Source: Thermoplasmata archaeon | GTDB taxonomy: Archaea; Thermoplasmatota; Thermoplasmata; UBA184 | DNA length: 9,912 nt | Direction: 5' to 3' | Assembly: GCA_030043505.1 (NCBI GenBank) | Contig: JASHXN010000020.1 | Location: forward strand, 1-9,912 | In this document: piece by piece, positions 1 through 5,620 of the stretch | Position numbering within the stretch: position 1 is the first letter of the stretch | Layout: the number at the start of each line of letters is the position of its first letter | The notes under the pieces: generated by a model | What the model was told of the DNA's origin: nothing | Databases searched by the model: none | What the model saw: the letters and a program-made list of their open reading frames with translations, nothing else | Made by a program: the position numbers and the translations under genes

Positions 1-1
1 G

Positions 2-1483
2 TCACGACGCCGGGGGCTTCCACAGCCGCTGGAGCGTCGGTTCCGCGCGGACGATCCGCTCGGCCGCCGCCGCCGCGGCCGGGTCGGGGCGGATCTCTTC
101 CGGCCACGGCCGCGGGAAGCCGTCCTCCGGGCCCTTGCGCGTCGCGTCGACGCCGACCTTTCCGCCGAAGTTCGGGAGCGGGTTGGAGATCGACAGCTGG
201 TCGACCGGCCCCTCGACCAGCTCGAGGTCCCGCGACGGGTCCGCCTGCAGGCCGACCCGGTAGAGCACCTCCCGCAGGTCGTGCGGATCGACGTCCGCGT
301 CGACGACGATGACGTACCGGACGAACATCATCTGCCCGAGCCCCCAGAGCGCGTGCATCACCTTGCGCGGGTGCCCGGGGTACGCCTTGCGGATCGCGAC
401 GACGGCGACGTTGATGAACAGCCCTTCGCGGGGGAGGTTCATCTCGACGACCTCCGGCAGCACGAGCCGGATCACCGGCAGGAAGATCCGCTCGACCGCC
501 TTCCCGAGGGTGGCGTCCTCGGTCGGGGGCTTGCCGGTCACGGTCCCGAGGTACACCGGCCGCTCCCGGTGCGTCACGCGATCGACGTGGAGCACCGGGA
601 ACGGCTCGGGCGCCGAATAGTAGCCGGTGTGGTCCCCGAACGGACCCTCCACCGCCCGTTCGGCCGGATCGACGTGCCCTTCGAGGACGATCTCCGCGGA
701 CGCCGGGACTTCCAGCGGATTGCTCCGCGCCCGGACCAGCTCGACCGGCGCGCCCCGCAGGAGCCCGGCGAAGGCGAAGTTCGAGATCCCCTCGGGGACC
801 GGGGCGAGGCCGCTGAAGACGGTCGCCGGCTCGGCGCCGACGACGACGGCGACGGGCATCGGCTCCCCGCGCGCCGCCCACTTCCGCAAGTTGTTCGCGC
901 CGACCCGATGGATCTGGGCGTGGAAGCCGAGGGTCGACGGGCCGTACTGCTGCAACCGGTAGATCCCGGCGTGCTGGTCCCCCGTCTCGGGGTCGCTCGT
1001 GATCACGACGGGGAACGTCACGGTCCGCCCGCCGTCCTTCGGCCAGCACTTCAGGATCGGGAGTCGTTCCAGGTCGACCGACGTCTCCTCGACCTCCTGG
1101 CACGGGCCGGAGCGGACCCGCTTCGGCGCCAGCGCGCGGAGGCTCGAGAGGCTCGCGATCGTCCCCTCGAGGTCGCGCAACGCCCCGGCGAGGCCGGCCG
1201 GGGGGCGCAGGCGCGTGAGCTGACCGACCCGGCCGGCGACCTCCTCCAGGTCGCGGGCCCCGAGCGCGAGGGCGATCCGTCGTTCCGTCCCCAACAGGTT
1301 CGTCACCACCGGCACCGTGCTGCCGGGGACGTTCTCGAACAGGAGCGCCGGCCCGCCGGACCGGTGGACCCGCTGCGTCAGTTCGGCGATCTCGAGGTCC
1401 CGCGACACCGGGGCGCGGACCCGCAGCAGCTCACCCTGCCGTTCGAGCGCCTGAAGGAAGTCGCCCAGCGAGTCGAACGCCAC
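2..1483 (-). CDS. ubiD: UbiD-family prenylated-FMN-dependent decarboxylase
   Basis: This is a decarboxylase of the UbiD family, which uses prenylated FMN (made by a UbiX partner, not seen here), a divalent metal and K+ to remove CO2 from unsaturated or aromatic acids. The protein follows the classical E. coli UbiD architecture along its whole length. Numbered from the ATG at 1546, it shows an N-terminal QGELLRV segment, CWP at 167-169, GIYR with the catalytic-type Arg197, the metal-region PASAEIVLEG (281-290), EGPFGDHTGYY with acidic E300/D305, and a C-terminal GVDATRKGP. It is near full family length and complete, ending in TGA at 2-4. I prefer the GTG at 1481-1483 (493 aa) because the family N-terminus starts there and an ATTTAATA box lies about 27 bases upstream; the alternative ATG at 1546 adds 21 residues that are not family-like. 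The substrate is unresolved. In archaea, UbiD proteins serve quinone-type pathways or the anhydromevalonate-phosphate step of isoprenoid synthesis, and the sequence alone does not separate these. Confidence 0.93.
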   Translation of the reverse strand: MAFDSLGDFLQALERQGELLRVRAPVSRDLEIAELTQRVHRSGGPALLFENVPGSTVPVVTNLLGTERRIALALGARDLEEVAGRVGQLTRLRPPAGLAGALRDLEGTIASLSSLRALAPKRVRSGPCQEVEETSVDLERLPILKCWPKDGGRTVTFPVVITSDPETGDQHAGIYRLQQYGPSTLGFHAQIHRVGANNLRKWAARGEPMPVAVVVGAEPATVFSGLAPVPEGISNFAFAGLLRGAPVELVRARSNPLEVPASAEIVLEGHVDPAERAVEGPFGDHTGYYSAPEPFPVLHVDRVTHRERPVYLGTVTGKPPTEDATLGKAVERIFLPVIRLVLPEVVEMNLPREGLFINVAVVAIRKAYPGHPRKVMHALWGLGQMMFVRYVIVVDADVDPHDLREVLYRVGLQADPSRDLELVEGPVDQLSISNPLPNFGGKVGVDATRKGPEDGFPRPWPEEIRPDPAAAAAAERIVRAEPTLQRLWKPPAS

Positions 1484-1506
1484 GACGGCGGGCGAGTCCG
1501 TTACGG

Positions 1507-1514
1507 TATTAAAT
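1507..1514 (-). promoter_or_regulatory. TATA box for the UbiD gene, minus strand
   Basis: On the minus strand these bases read ATTTAATA, one of the very few A/T runs in the area. Its centre is about 27 bases upstream of the GTG at 1483, the usual archaeal TATA-to-transcription-start distance. It therefore predicts a leaderless mRNA beginning at that GTG. The position is seen; the promoter function is inferred. Confidence 0.5.
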
Positions 1515-1543
1515 CGAGGCGACCGCGCGCCGCGCCGAGGGTT

Positions 1544-1551
1544 CATATCGA
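1544..1551 (+). promoter_or_regulatory. Candidate TATA box for the HTH_10 gene
   Basis: CATATCGA (followed by AA) is centred about 25 bases before the ATG at 1572, so a leaderless transcript would start at or next to that codon. With the minus-strand box at 1507-1514 it makes a compact divergent promoter pair, with predicted starts at 1483 and 1572. The match to the archaeal TATA consensus is partial. Confidence 0.4.
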
Positions 1552-1571
1552 AACCTCGCCTCCGCGCGGCG

Positions 1572-2306
1572 ATGCAGGCGGTGACCCTCCGGTTCCGGAC
1601 CGACGACCTCGTCCGGCTCGGCGTGATCCCGCCGCAGCTGTTCGGGAAGTTCGACGAGATCGAGCTGCTGGAGACGTTGCGCCTCGAGGAAGGCTCGCGG
1701 CTGGAGCTCCTGCGGCTCCGCCCGCGGGGCCCGATCCGGACCCCGGCGGAGTTGGAGCGTTCGTCCCGGAGGATCCGGGCCGTCTACGGGCTGAGCCGCT
1801 TCGAGGTCGTGGACGTCCGCCCCCGGACCCGCGAGTACATCGTCCTCGCCCGCCAGCGCAACCCGGAACGGCTGCGCCAGTGGCTGGCCCTCGCCGGCGG
1901 GGAGATCACGCCGGCGGCCCCGTTCCGTCTCACCCCGGAGGTGACGATCGCCTCGTTCCATGGGGAGGAGCGCGCCCTGCGACGGGTGCTGCGCCGTTTG
2001 GACCGGGAAGAGTTCCCGTACCGTCTGCTCCGCACGAGCGGTCGCCCCACCGTGCCGGAACGGGCCGAGGGGTCGCTCACCCCGTTGCAGGGGCGCATGC
2101 TCGCCCGCGCGTGGGCGCTCGGCTACTACGCGATCCCCCGCCGCGTCACGCTGACCCGGCTCGCCCGATCGACGGGCCGGAGCGGGCCGGGGCTCGGCAA
2201 GCTGCTCCGCCGGGCCGAGGGCCACCTGGTCGCCCGGTGGCTCGCCAGCCAGGGAGGCGCGGACGAGGCGCCGGGCGACGTGCGTCCGCCCGTCCGTCCC
2301 CCCTAA
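1572..2306 (+). CDS. HTH_10 (bacterio-opsin activator-type) DNA-binding regulator
   Basis: This is a probable archaeal transcription regulator of 244 aa. The C-terminal part, about residues 169-221, is a clear HTH_10 domain of the kind named after the haloarchaeal bacterio-opsin activator Bat. It has the LTPLQ opening, ALGYYAIPRRVTL, then LARSTGRSGPGLGKLLRRAEGHLV. The first 165 residues match no PAS, GAF or receiver domain that I recognise; they look like a mixed alpha/beta sensor region (RFEVVDVRPRTREYIVLAR at 76-94 is strand-rich). The start is ATG at 1572, with a TATA-like box at -25; GTG at 1581 is a possible alternative. The last ~16 residues (DEAPGDVRPPVRPP and neighbours) are a disordered tail. 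The gene is divergent from the UbiD gene and 23 bases upstream of dut on the same strand, so it could control either or be autoregulated. The DNA-binding role is family knowledge; the target and ligand are unknown. Confidence 0.82.
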   Translation: MQAVTLRFRTDDLVRLGVIPPQLFGKFDEIELLETLRLEEGSRLELLRLRPRGPIRTPAELERSSRRIRAVYGLSRFEVVDVRPRTREYIVLARQRNPERLRQWLALAGGEITPAAPFRLTPEVTIASFHGEERALRRVLRRLDREEFPYRLLRTSGRPTVPERAEGSLTPLQGRMLARAWALGYYAIPRRVTLTRLARSTGRSGPGLGKLLRRAEGHLVARWLASQGGADEAPGDVRPPVRPP

Positions 2307-2310
2307 GAGG
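2303..2310 (+). promoter_or_regulatory. Weak candidate promoter element for dut
   Basis: CTAAGAGG, which contains the TAA stop of the HTH_10 gene, is the only A/T-leaning patch upstream of dut. It is centred about 24 bases before the GTG at 2330. A similar core (TTAAGAG) lies upstream of rpoL on the other strand. The gene may equally be read through from the upstream HTH gene. Confidence 0.25.
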
Positions 2311-2329
2311 CGCGAGCCCTCGCCCGCCC

Positions 2330-2773
2330 GTGGTCGCGCGCGCTCGGGTGATCCGCGTCGAGGCGCTCGACGCCGCGGCGCACGTCCCGCTGCCGAGCCG
2401 CGCGACCGACGGCTCGGCGTGCTTCGACCTCGCGGCCAGCGCGCCGGTCGTCCTCCGGCGCGGCAAGGTCGAGCTGGTGCCGACGGGCCTGAAGGTCCGC
2501 TGCCCGCCCGGGACGTTCCTCGAGGTCCGACCCCGGAGCGGTCTCTCGTCCCGCGGGGTCCTGATGGTGAACGCACCGGGTACGGTCGACCGCGACTACG
2601 CCGGCGAGGTCCGCGTCCCGATGACGTACCTCTTCGCCGGCCGGTACGAGATCCGGGCCGGCGACCGGATCGCGCAGATCCGTCTCGTCCCCGACCACCC
2701 GACCACGTTCCGCCGGGGCCGCGTCGCCGTCCAAGCGAGCCGCCGCGGCGGCTTCGGCAGCACGGGCCGCTAG
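2330..2773 (+). CDS. dut: dUTP diphosphatase (trimeric dUTPase)
   Basis: This enzyme hydrolyses dUTP to dUMP and pyrophosphate, keeping uracil out of DNA and supplying dUMP for dTMP synthesis; it is cytosolic and trimeric in the family. All five dUTPase motifs are present in order (numbering from GTG 2330, 147 aa): I GSACFDLAA (28-36), II RPRSGLSS (67-74), III GTVDRDYAGEVRV (84-96) with catalytic-type Asp87, IV GDRIAQIRLVP (111-121), and V RRGGFGSTGR (138-147), the flexible Gly-rich arm that closes over the substrate. Motif I has Cys and Phe where Gly and Tyr are common. GTG at 2348 gives 141 aa (MIRVEALDAA) and fits the usual family N-terminus slightly better, whereas GTG 2330 fits the local leaderless spacing; neither has a convincing Shine-Dalgarno. 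Archaeal dCTP deaminases share the fold, but motifs III and V here are those of dUTPase. The stop overlaps that of the convergent helicase gene. Confidence 0.92.
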   Translation: MVARARVIRVEALDAAAHVPLPSRATDGSACFDLAASAPVVLRRGKVELVPTGLKVRCPPGTFLEVRPRSGLSSRGVLMVNAPGTVDRDYAGEVRVPMTYLFAGRYEIRAGDRIAQIRLVPDHPTTFRRGRVAVQASRRGGFGSTGR

Positions 2774-4374
2774 CGAAACTCCGACAGCAACTTCTGGACG
2801 TTCCGGCCGGGCGGCACGTTCGGGGGCCGCCCCCCCGCCGACTCGGCCTGCACCTTCTCCAGCATCGCGTGCATCCGCCGCTCCCGGGCGAAGGCGCCGC
2901 GGTGGAGACCTTCGTCGCGGGTCCCTTCGGCGACGAGCACGACCGCCCGGCCGGCCCGGGCCCGTCCGGTGCGCCCGCGGCGCTGGATCGTGCGCACCAC
3001 GTCCGGGATCGGTTCGTAGAAGACGACCAGGTCGGTCGCCGGGATGTCGAGTCCTTCCTCCGCGACCGACGTTGCGACCAGGCAGTTCACCTCGCCCCGC
3101 CGGAACCGGTCGAGGAGGCCGACCTGAAGCTTCTGCGAGAGCCCGGGGTCGCGGCCGTGCGCCGCCTGGCCGACGAACCGGGCCGCCCGGACCGCCGGGT
3201 CGTGGAGGGCTTCGAACTCCTCGACCAGGCGATCGACCGTGTCGCGGTACTGCGAGAAGACGATCGCCCGGGCCTCGGACTTCTCGGTCAGCTCGCGGCG
3301 CACGAGCGTGACAGCGGCCGCGATCTTCGGGTGCTCGACGGTCATGCGGGCGAGACGCCGGAGCACCTCCTCCACGTCCGGGTCGCCGAGGAACGCGCGC
3401 TGCGCGGGCGTCACCTTCCGTCCGGTCGGGGCGCTCTGGCGCGCGAAGAACTCGCGGAGCGCCTCGACCCCCTGACTCTCGCACAGGTCGAGCGCGTGGA
3501 GGCCCTTCATCATCACCGCCTGGGCCGTCACGGCCTGCCACAGTCCCGGGGTCACCGTCCCCCCCGCCGCGCGCTCGGCGGCGAGACGTCGGTGCAGCTG
3601 CTCGCCGACCGCCAGCGTCGCGCGCCGGCCGACCTCCCCGGCCGCCAGCAGGCCCAGCTGGACGAGGGGTTGCGCGGCGCGGGCGATCGCCGCCCGCAGG
3701 AGGATCGCGAGGTGACGGACCTCGGGGGGCACGGGGACGACGATCTGGTCGACCCCGACGCCGTGGAGGTACGGGGCGACGTCCGGGCTCTGCTCGGTCC
3801 GGTACTCGAACCGGTCGATCCCCAGGTTCGCCCACACCTCGCGGATGCGGTCCAGGCTGCCGCCGGGCGAGGCGGTCATCGCCAGGACCCGGGCGTTCGG
3901 CCCCTGGCGGTTCGCCCGGGCGATCCCCACGTACGGGTACTCGCCGACGGCCCGATGCGCTTCGTCGACGACCACGACCGAGAACGTGGCGAGCGGGAAA
4001 CCTCCGGTCGCGAGATCGTTCGCGACGACCTGCGGGGTCGCGACGACGACCTGGGGCGGCCGCAGCAGCTCCTGCCGTCGTTCGGGCGAGACCTCCCCGG
4101 TGAGGACGAGCGGCTTCGGGGCGAACAGCGCCCGCTCCACCTCGCGGGCGTGCTGGACGACGAGCGGCCGCGTCGGGGCGAGGAACAGCGCCGACCGGGT
4201 CGGTTCGCGGAGGAGGAACTCCGCGATCACCCGCAGCGCGATCGTCGTCTTGCCGAGGCCGGTCGGAAGGACGACCAGCGTGTTCTGGTCGACCGCCGCG
4301 CGCGCGATCGCCGTCTGGTAGGCGCGCTCCTCGACCTCGCCGGGACGCACGCGCGGGTGCTCCACGGTCGACAC
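2770..4374 (-). CDS. hef: Hef-like DEAH-box superfamily 2 helicase (no nuclease domain)
   Basis: This 534-aa ATP-dependent helicase resembles the helicase half of archaeal Hef (FANCM/MPH1 relatives), which remodels stalled replication forks and branched DNA. It shows ERAYQ (16-20) before Walker A LPTGLGKT (36-43), LAPTRPL (65-71), DEAH (137-140), TASP (167-170), a long helical insert between the two RecA domains (about 215-345; the thumb-like insert of Hef), IVFSQYRDT (371-379), VATSVAEEGLDIPATD (433-448) and QRRGRTGRA (464-472). Euryarchaeal Hef from Pyrococcus carries a C-terminal ERCC4 nuclease plus HhH; here the protein stops shortly after the helicase core, ending NVQKLLSEFR. The nuclease must be a separate protein or absent, an arrangement I would expect in Thermoplasmata. 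The start is GTG at 4374; GTG at 4365 is possible. The TAG stop lies within a CTAG shared with dut. Confidence 0.9.
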   Translation of the reverse strand: MSTVEHPRVRPGEVEERAYQTAIARAAVDQNTLVVLPTGLGKTTIALRVIAEFLLREPTRSALFLAPTRPLVVQHAREVERALFAPKPLVLTGEVSPERRQELLRPPQVVVATPQVVANDLATGGFPLATFSVVVVDEAHRAVGEYPYVGIARANRQGPNARVLAMTASPGGSLDRIREVWANLGIDRFEYRTEQSPDVAPYLHGVGVDQIVVPVPPEVRHLAILLRAAIARAAQPLVQLGLLAAGEVGRRATLAVGEQLHRRLAAERAAGGTVTPGLWQAVTAQAVMMKGLHALDLCESQGVEALREFFARQSAPTGRKVTPAQRAFLGDPDVEEVLRRLARMTVEHPKIAAAVTLVRRELTEKSEARAIVFSQYRDTVDRLVEEFEALHDPAVRAARFVGQAAHGRDPGLSQKLQVGLLDRFRRGEVNCLVATSVAEEGLDIPATDLVVFYEPIPDVVRTIQRRGRTGRARAGRAVVLVAEGTRDEGLHRGAFARERRMHAMLEKVQAESAGGRPPNVPPGRNVQKLLSEFR

Positions 4375-4406
4375 GGGGCGGCCCAGGGCGTTCCAGCAAA
4401 CGGCCC

Positions 4407-4413
4407 TTTATCA
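4407..4413 (+). promoter_or_regulatory. TATA box in the divergent helicase/glycosyltransferase promoter region
   Basis: TTTATCA is centred 24 bases upstream of the GTG at 4434, matching leaderless transcription of the glycosyltransferase gene. On the minus strand it reads TGATAAA and lies about 36 bases from the helicase GTG at 4374. If used in that direction it would give a leader of about 10 bases; otherwise the helicase may use the weaker patch around 4395-4402. The region 4375-4433 holds no gene. Confidence 0.45.
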
Positions 4414-4433
4414 GCGCACGTCTACGCGGGCCG

Positions 4434-5588
4434 GTGCTCGCGCCGGCGGTCGTGCTCGCGGCGTTCGTCGGCGGGGTCGCGGCCCTGCTGTTCCAGGGGG
4501 TCGCCCTCCTCTTCGCCTACGAGATGCCCCGGCTCGATCCGGCCCCGGCGGATCCCGCGGCGACCGGCGCGCCGTCGGTGAGCGTGGTGATCGCCGCGCG
4601 GGACGAGGAGGACGACCTCGCCCGAACGCTCGACGGGCTCCTGGCGCAGGACCTCCCCGGCCTCGAGATCGTGGTCGTCGACGGCGGCTCCCGGGACGGG
4701 ACCCGGGCGGTTGCGCAAGCGCGGGGCCCGCGCGTACGGCTCCTCGAGGAGCCGCCGCTCCCGGACGGCTGGGTCGGGAAGAACTGGGCGTGCTGGACGG
4801 GAGCGCAGGCGACGCACGGTGCCTGGTTGCTCTTCCTGGACGCCGACGTGCGGCTCCACCCGGCGGCGGTCCGGAGCGTGCTCGCCTGGGCCGAACGCGA
4901 GGGCGCCGCGGTGGCGACCGTCGCACCGAAGGTCGAGATGCTCGGCCGGTGGGAACGGGTCGTCCTGCCGTTCTACGTCCAGATGGTGCTGACGTACTTC
5001 CGGGCCCCCCACGTCAACCGGCCGGATTCGCGCGCGGCGCTCGTGAACGGCCAATTCTGGCTCGTGCGTCGGGAGGAGTACGACGCGGTCGGGGGCCATG
5101 CCGCGGTCCGGCGCCAGATCCTGGAGGATATCGCGCTCGCGCGCCGGTTCCGCGCGTCAGGGCGGCCGATCCGGCTGGCGTGGGGGCCCGAGCTCGCCAC
5201 GACGCGGATGTACCGTGAGCCTCGCGAGATGTTCGAAGGACTGCTCAAGAACATTCACGGGACGAACTTCTCCGCGGCGCGGCAGGCAGCGTTCCTGGCG
5301 GGCCTGATCGGCTTCTTCTGGCTGCCGCTCGCCGTGCTCCCGGTCGGCGTCCTCACCGGGAACGTACCGCTCACCGTGTTCGGCGGGGTGCTCGCCCTCG
5401 CGCTGTTCGGCAAGCACGTCGCCTGGGCCCGGGCCGTCGGAGCTCCGGCGCGGTACGGGCTCACGTTCCCGATGGCGGTCGGCGTCTACGTCGCGCTGGT
5501 GGCGACGTCGCTGGGGCGGGGCCTCCGCGGCGGCACGGTCGCCTGGAAGGGGCGGTCGTACCCGCTGGAACGGGGCACGGGGCCCTAA
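4434..5588 (+). CDS. Membrane GT2 glycosyltransferase, CrtQ/HpnB-like
   Basis: This 384-aa family 2 glycosyltransferase transfers a sugar from a nucleotide donor to a membrane lipid acceptor at the inner face of the cytoplasmic membrane. It has an N-terminal membrane helix (about 4-28), then the GT-A domain. The GT-A domain holds VSVVIAARDEEDDL (48-61), VVVDGGSRDGT (80-90, donor-binding Asp83), the subfamily hallmark WVGKNWACWTGA (113-124), metal-binding DAD (136-138), GQFWLVRREEYDAVGGH (206-222) and the catalytic-type ILEDIALARR with E231/D232. Two or three C-terminal membrane helices follow (about 285-306, 311-330, 341-360), and the tail ends WKGRSYPLE. The WVGKNWAC and WKGRSY signatures are those of proteins annotated as hopene-associated glycosyltransferase HpnB or diaponeurosporenoate glycosyltransferase CrtQ. 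The GTG start at 4434 has a TATA box at -24. The acceptor is unknown; the gene is 32 bases upstream of an aldehyde dehydrogenase on the same strand. Confidence 0.87.
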   Translation: MLAPAVVLAAFVGGVAALLFQGVALLFAYEMPRLDPAPADPAATGAPSVSVVIAARDEEDDLARTLDGLLAQDLPGLEIVVVDGGSRDGTRAVAQARGPRVRLLEEPPLPDGWVGKNWACWTGAQATHGAWLLFLDADVRLHPAAVRSVLAWAEREGAAVATVAPKVEMLGRWERVVLPFYVQMVLTYFRAPHVNRPDSRAALVNGQFWLVRREEYDAVGGHAAVRRQILEDIALARRFRASGRPIRLAWGPELATTRMYREPREMFEGLLKNIHGTNFSAARQAAFLAGLIGFFWLPLAVLPVGVLTGNVPLTVFGGVLALALFGKHVAWARAVGAPARYGLTFPMAVGVYVALVATSLGRGLRGGTVAWKGRSYPLERGTGP

Positions 5589-5591
5589 CGG

Positions 5592-5599
5592 CTATCTGA
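5592..5599 (+). promoter_or_regulatory. Candidate TATA box for the aldehyde dehydrogenase gene
   Basis: CTATCTGA lies in the 32-base gap after the glycosyltransferase stop, centred about 25 bases before the ATG at 5621, the same spacing as at other genes here. It suggests that the dehydrogenase has its own leaderless start even though it sits close behind its neighbour. The match to a consensus TATA box is modest. Confidence 0.35.
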
Positions 5600-5620
5600 G
5601 CGGGCGGGTCCCCCGCGGCG

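Noticed and set aside
281..2329. Very long plus-strand open frame running through the UbiD and HTH_10 genes into dut
   Set aside because: Up to dut it is an Arg/Pro/Asp-rich shadow of the real genes, caused by the lack of A/T-rich stops; only its end (from 2330) has dUTPase motifs.
2303..4399. Minus-strand 698-codon frame overlapping dut and the helicase
   Set aside because: Low-complexity Arg/Gly/Pro translation without motifs; the helicase frame in the same DNA has every SF2 motif.
2419..4581. Plus-strand 720-codon frame opposite the helicase
   Set aside because: Shadow frame of biased composition; it conflicts with clear dut and helicase coding.
5604..5616. GCGGG/CCCGC mini-hairpin just before the aldehyde dehydrogenase ATG
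   Set aside because: Five base pairs of pure G/C with a 3-base loop is expected often by chance in this composition, and it would not be transcribed if the start is leaderless.
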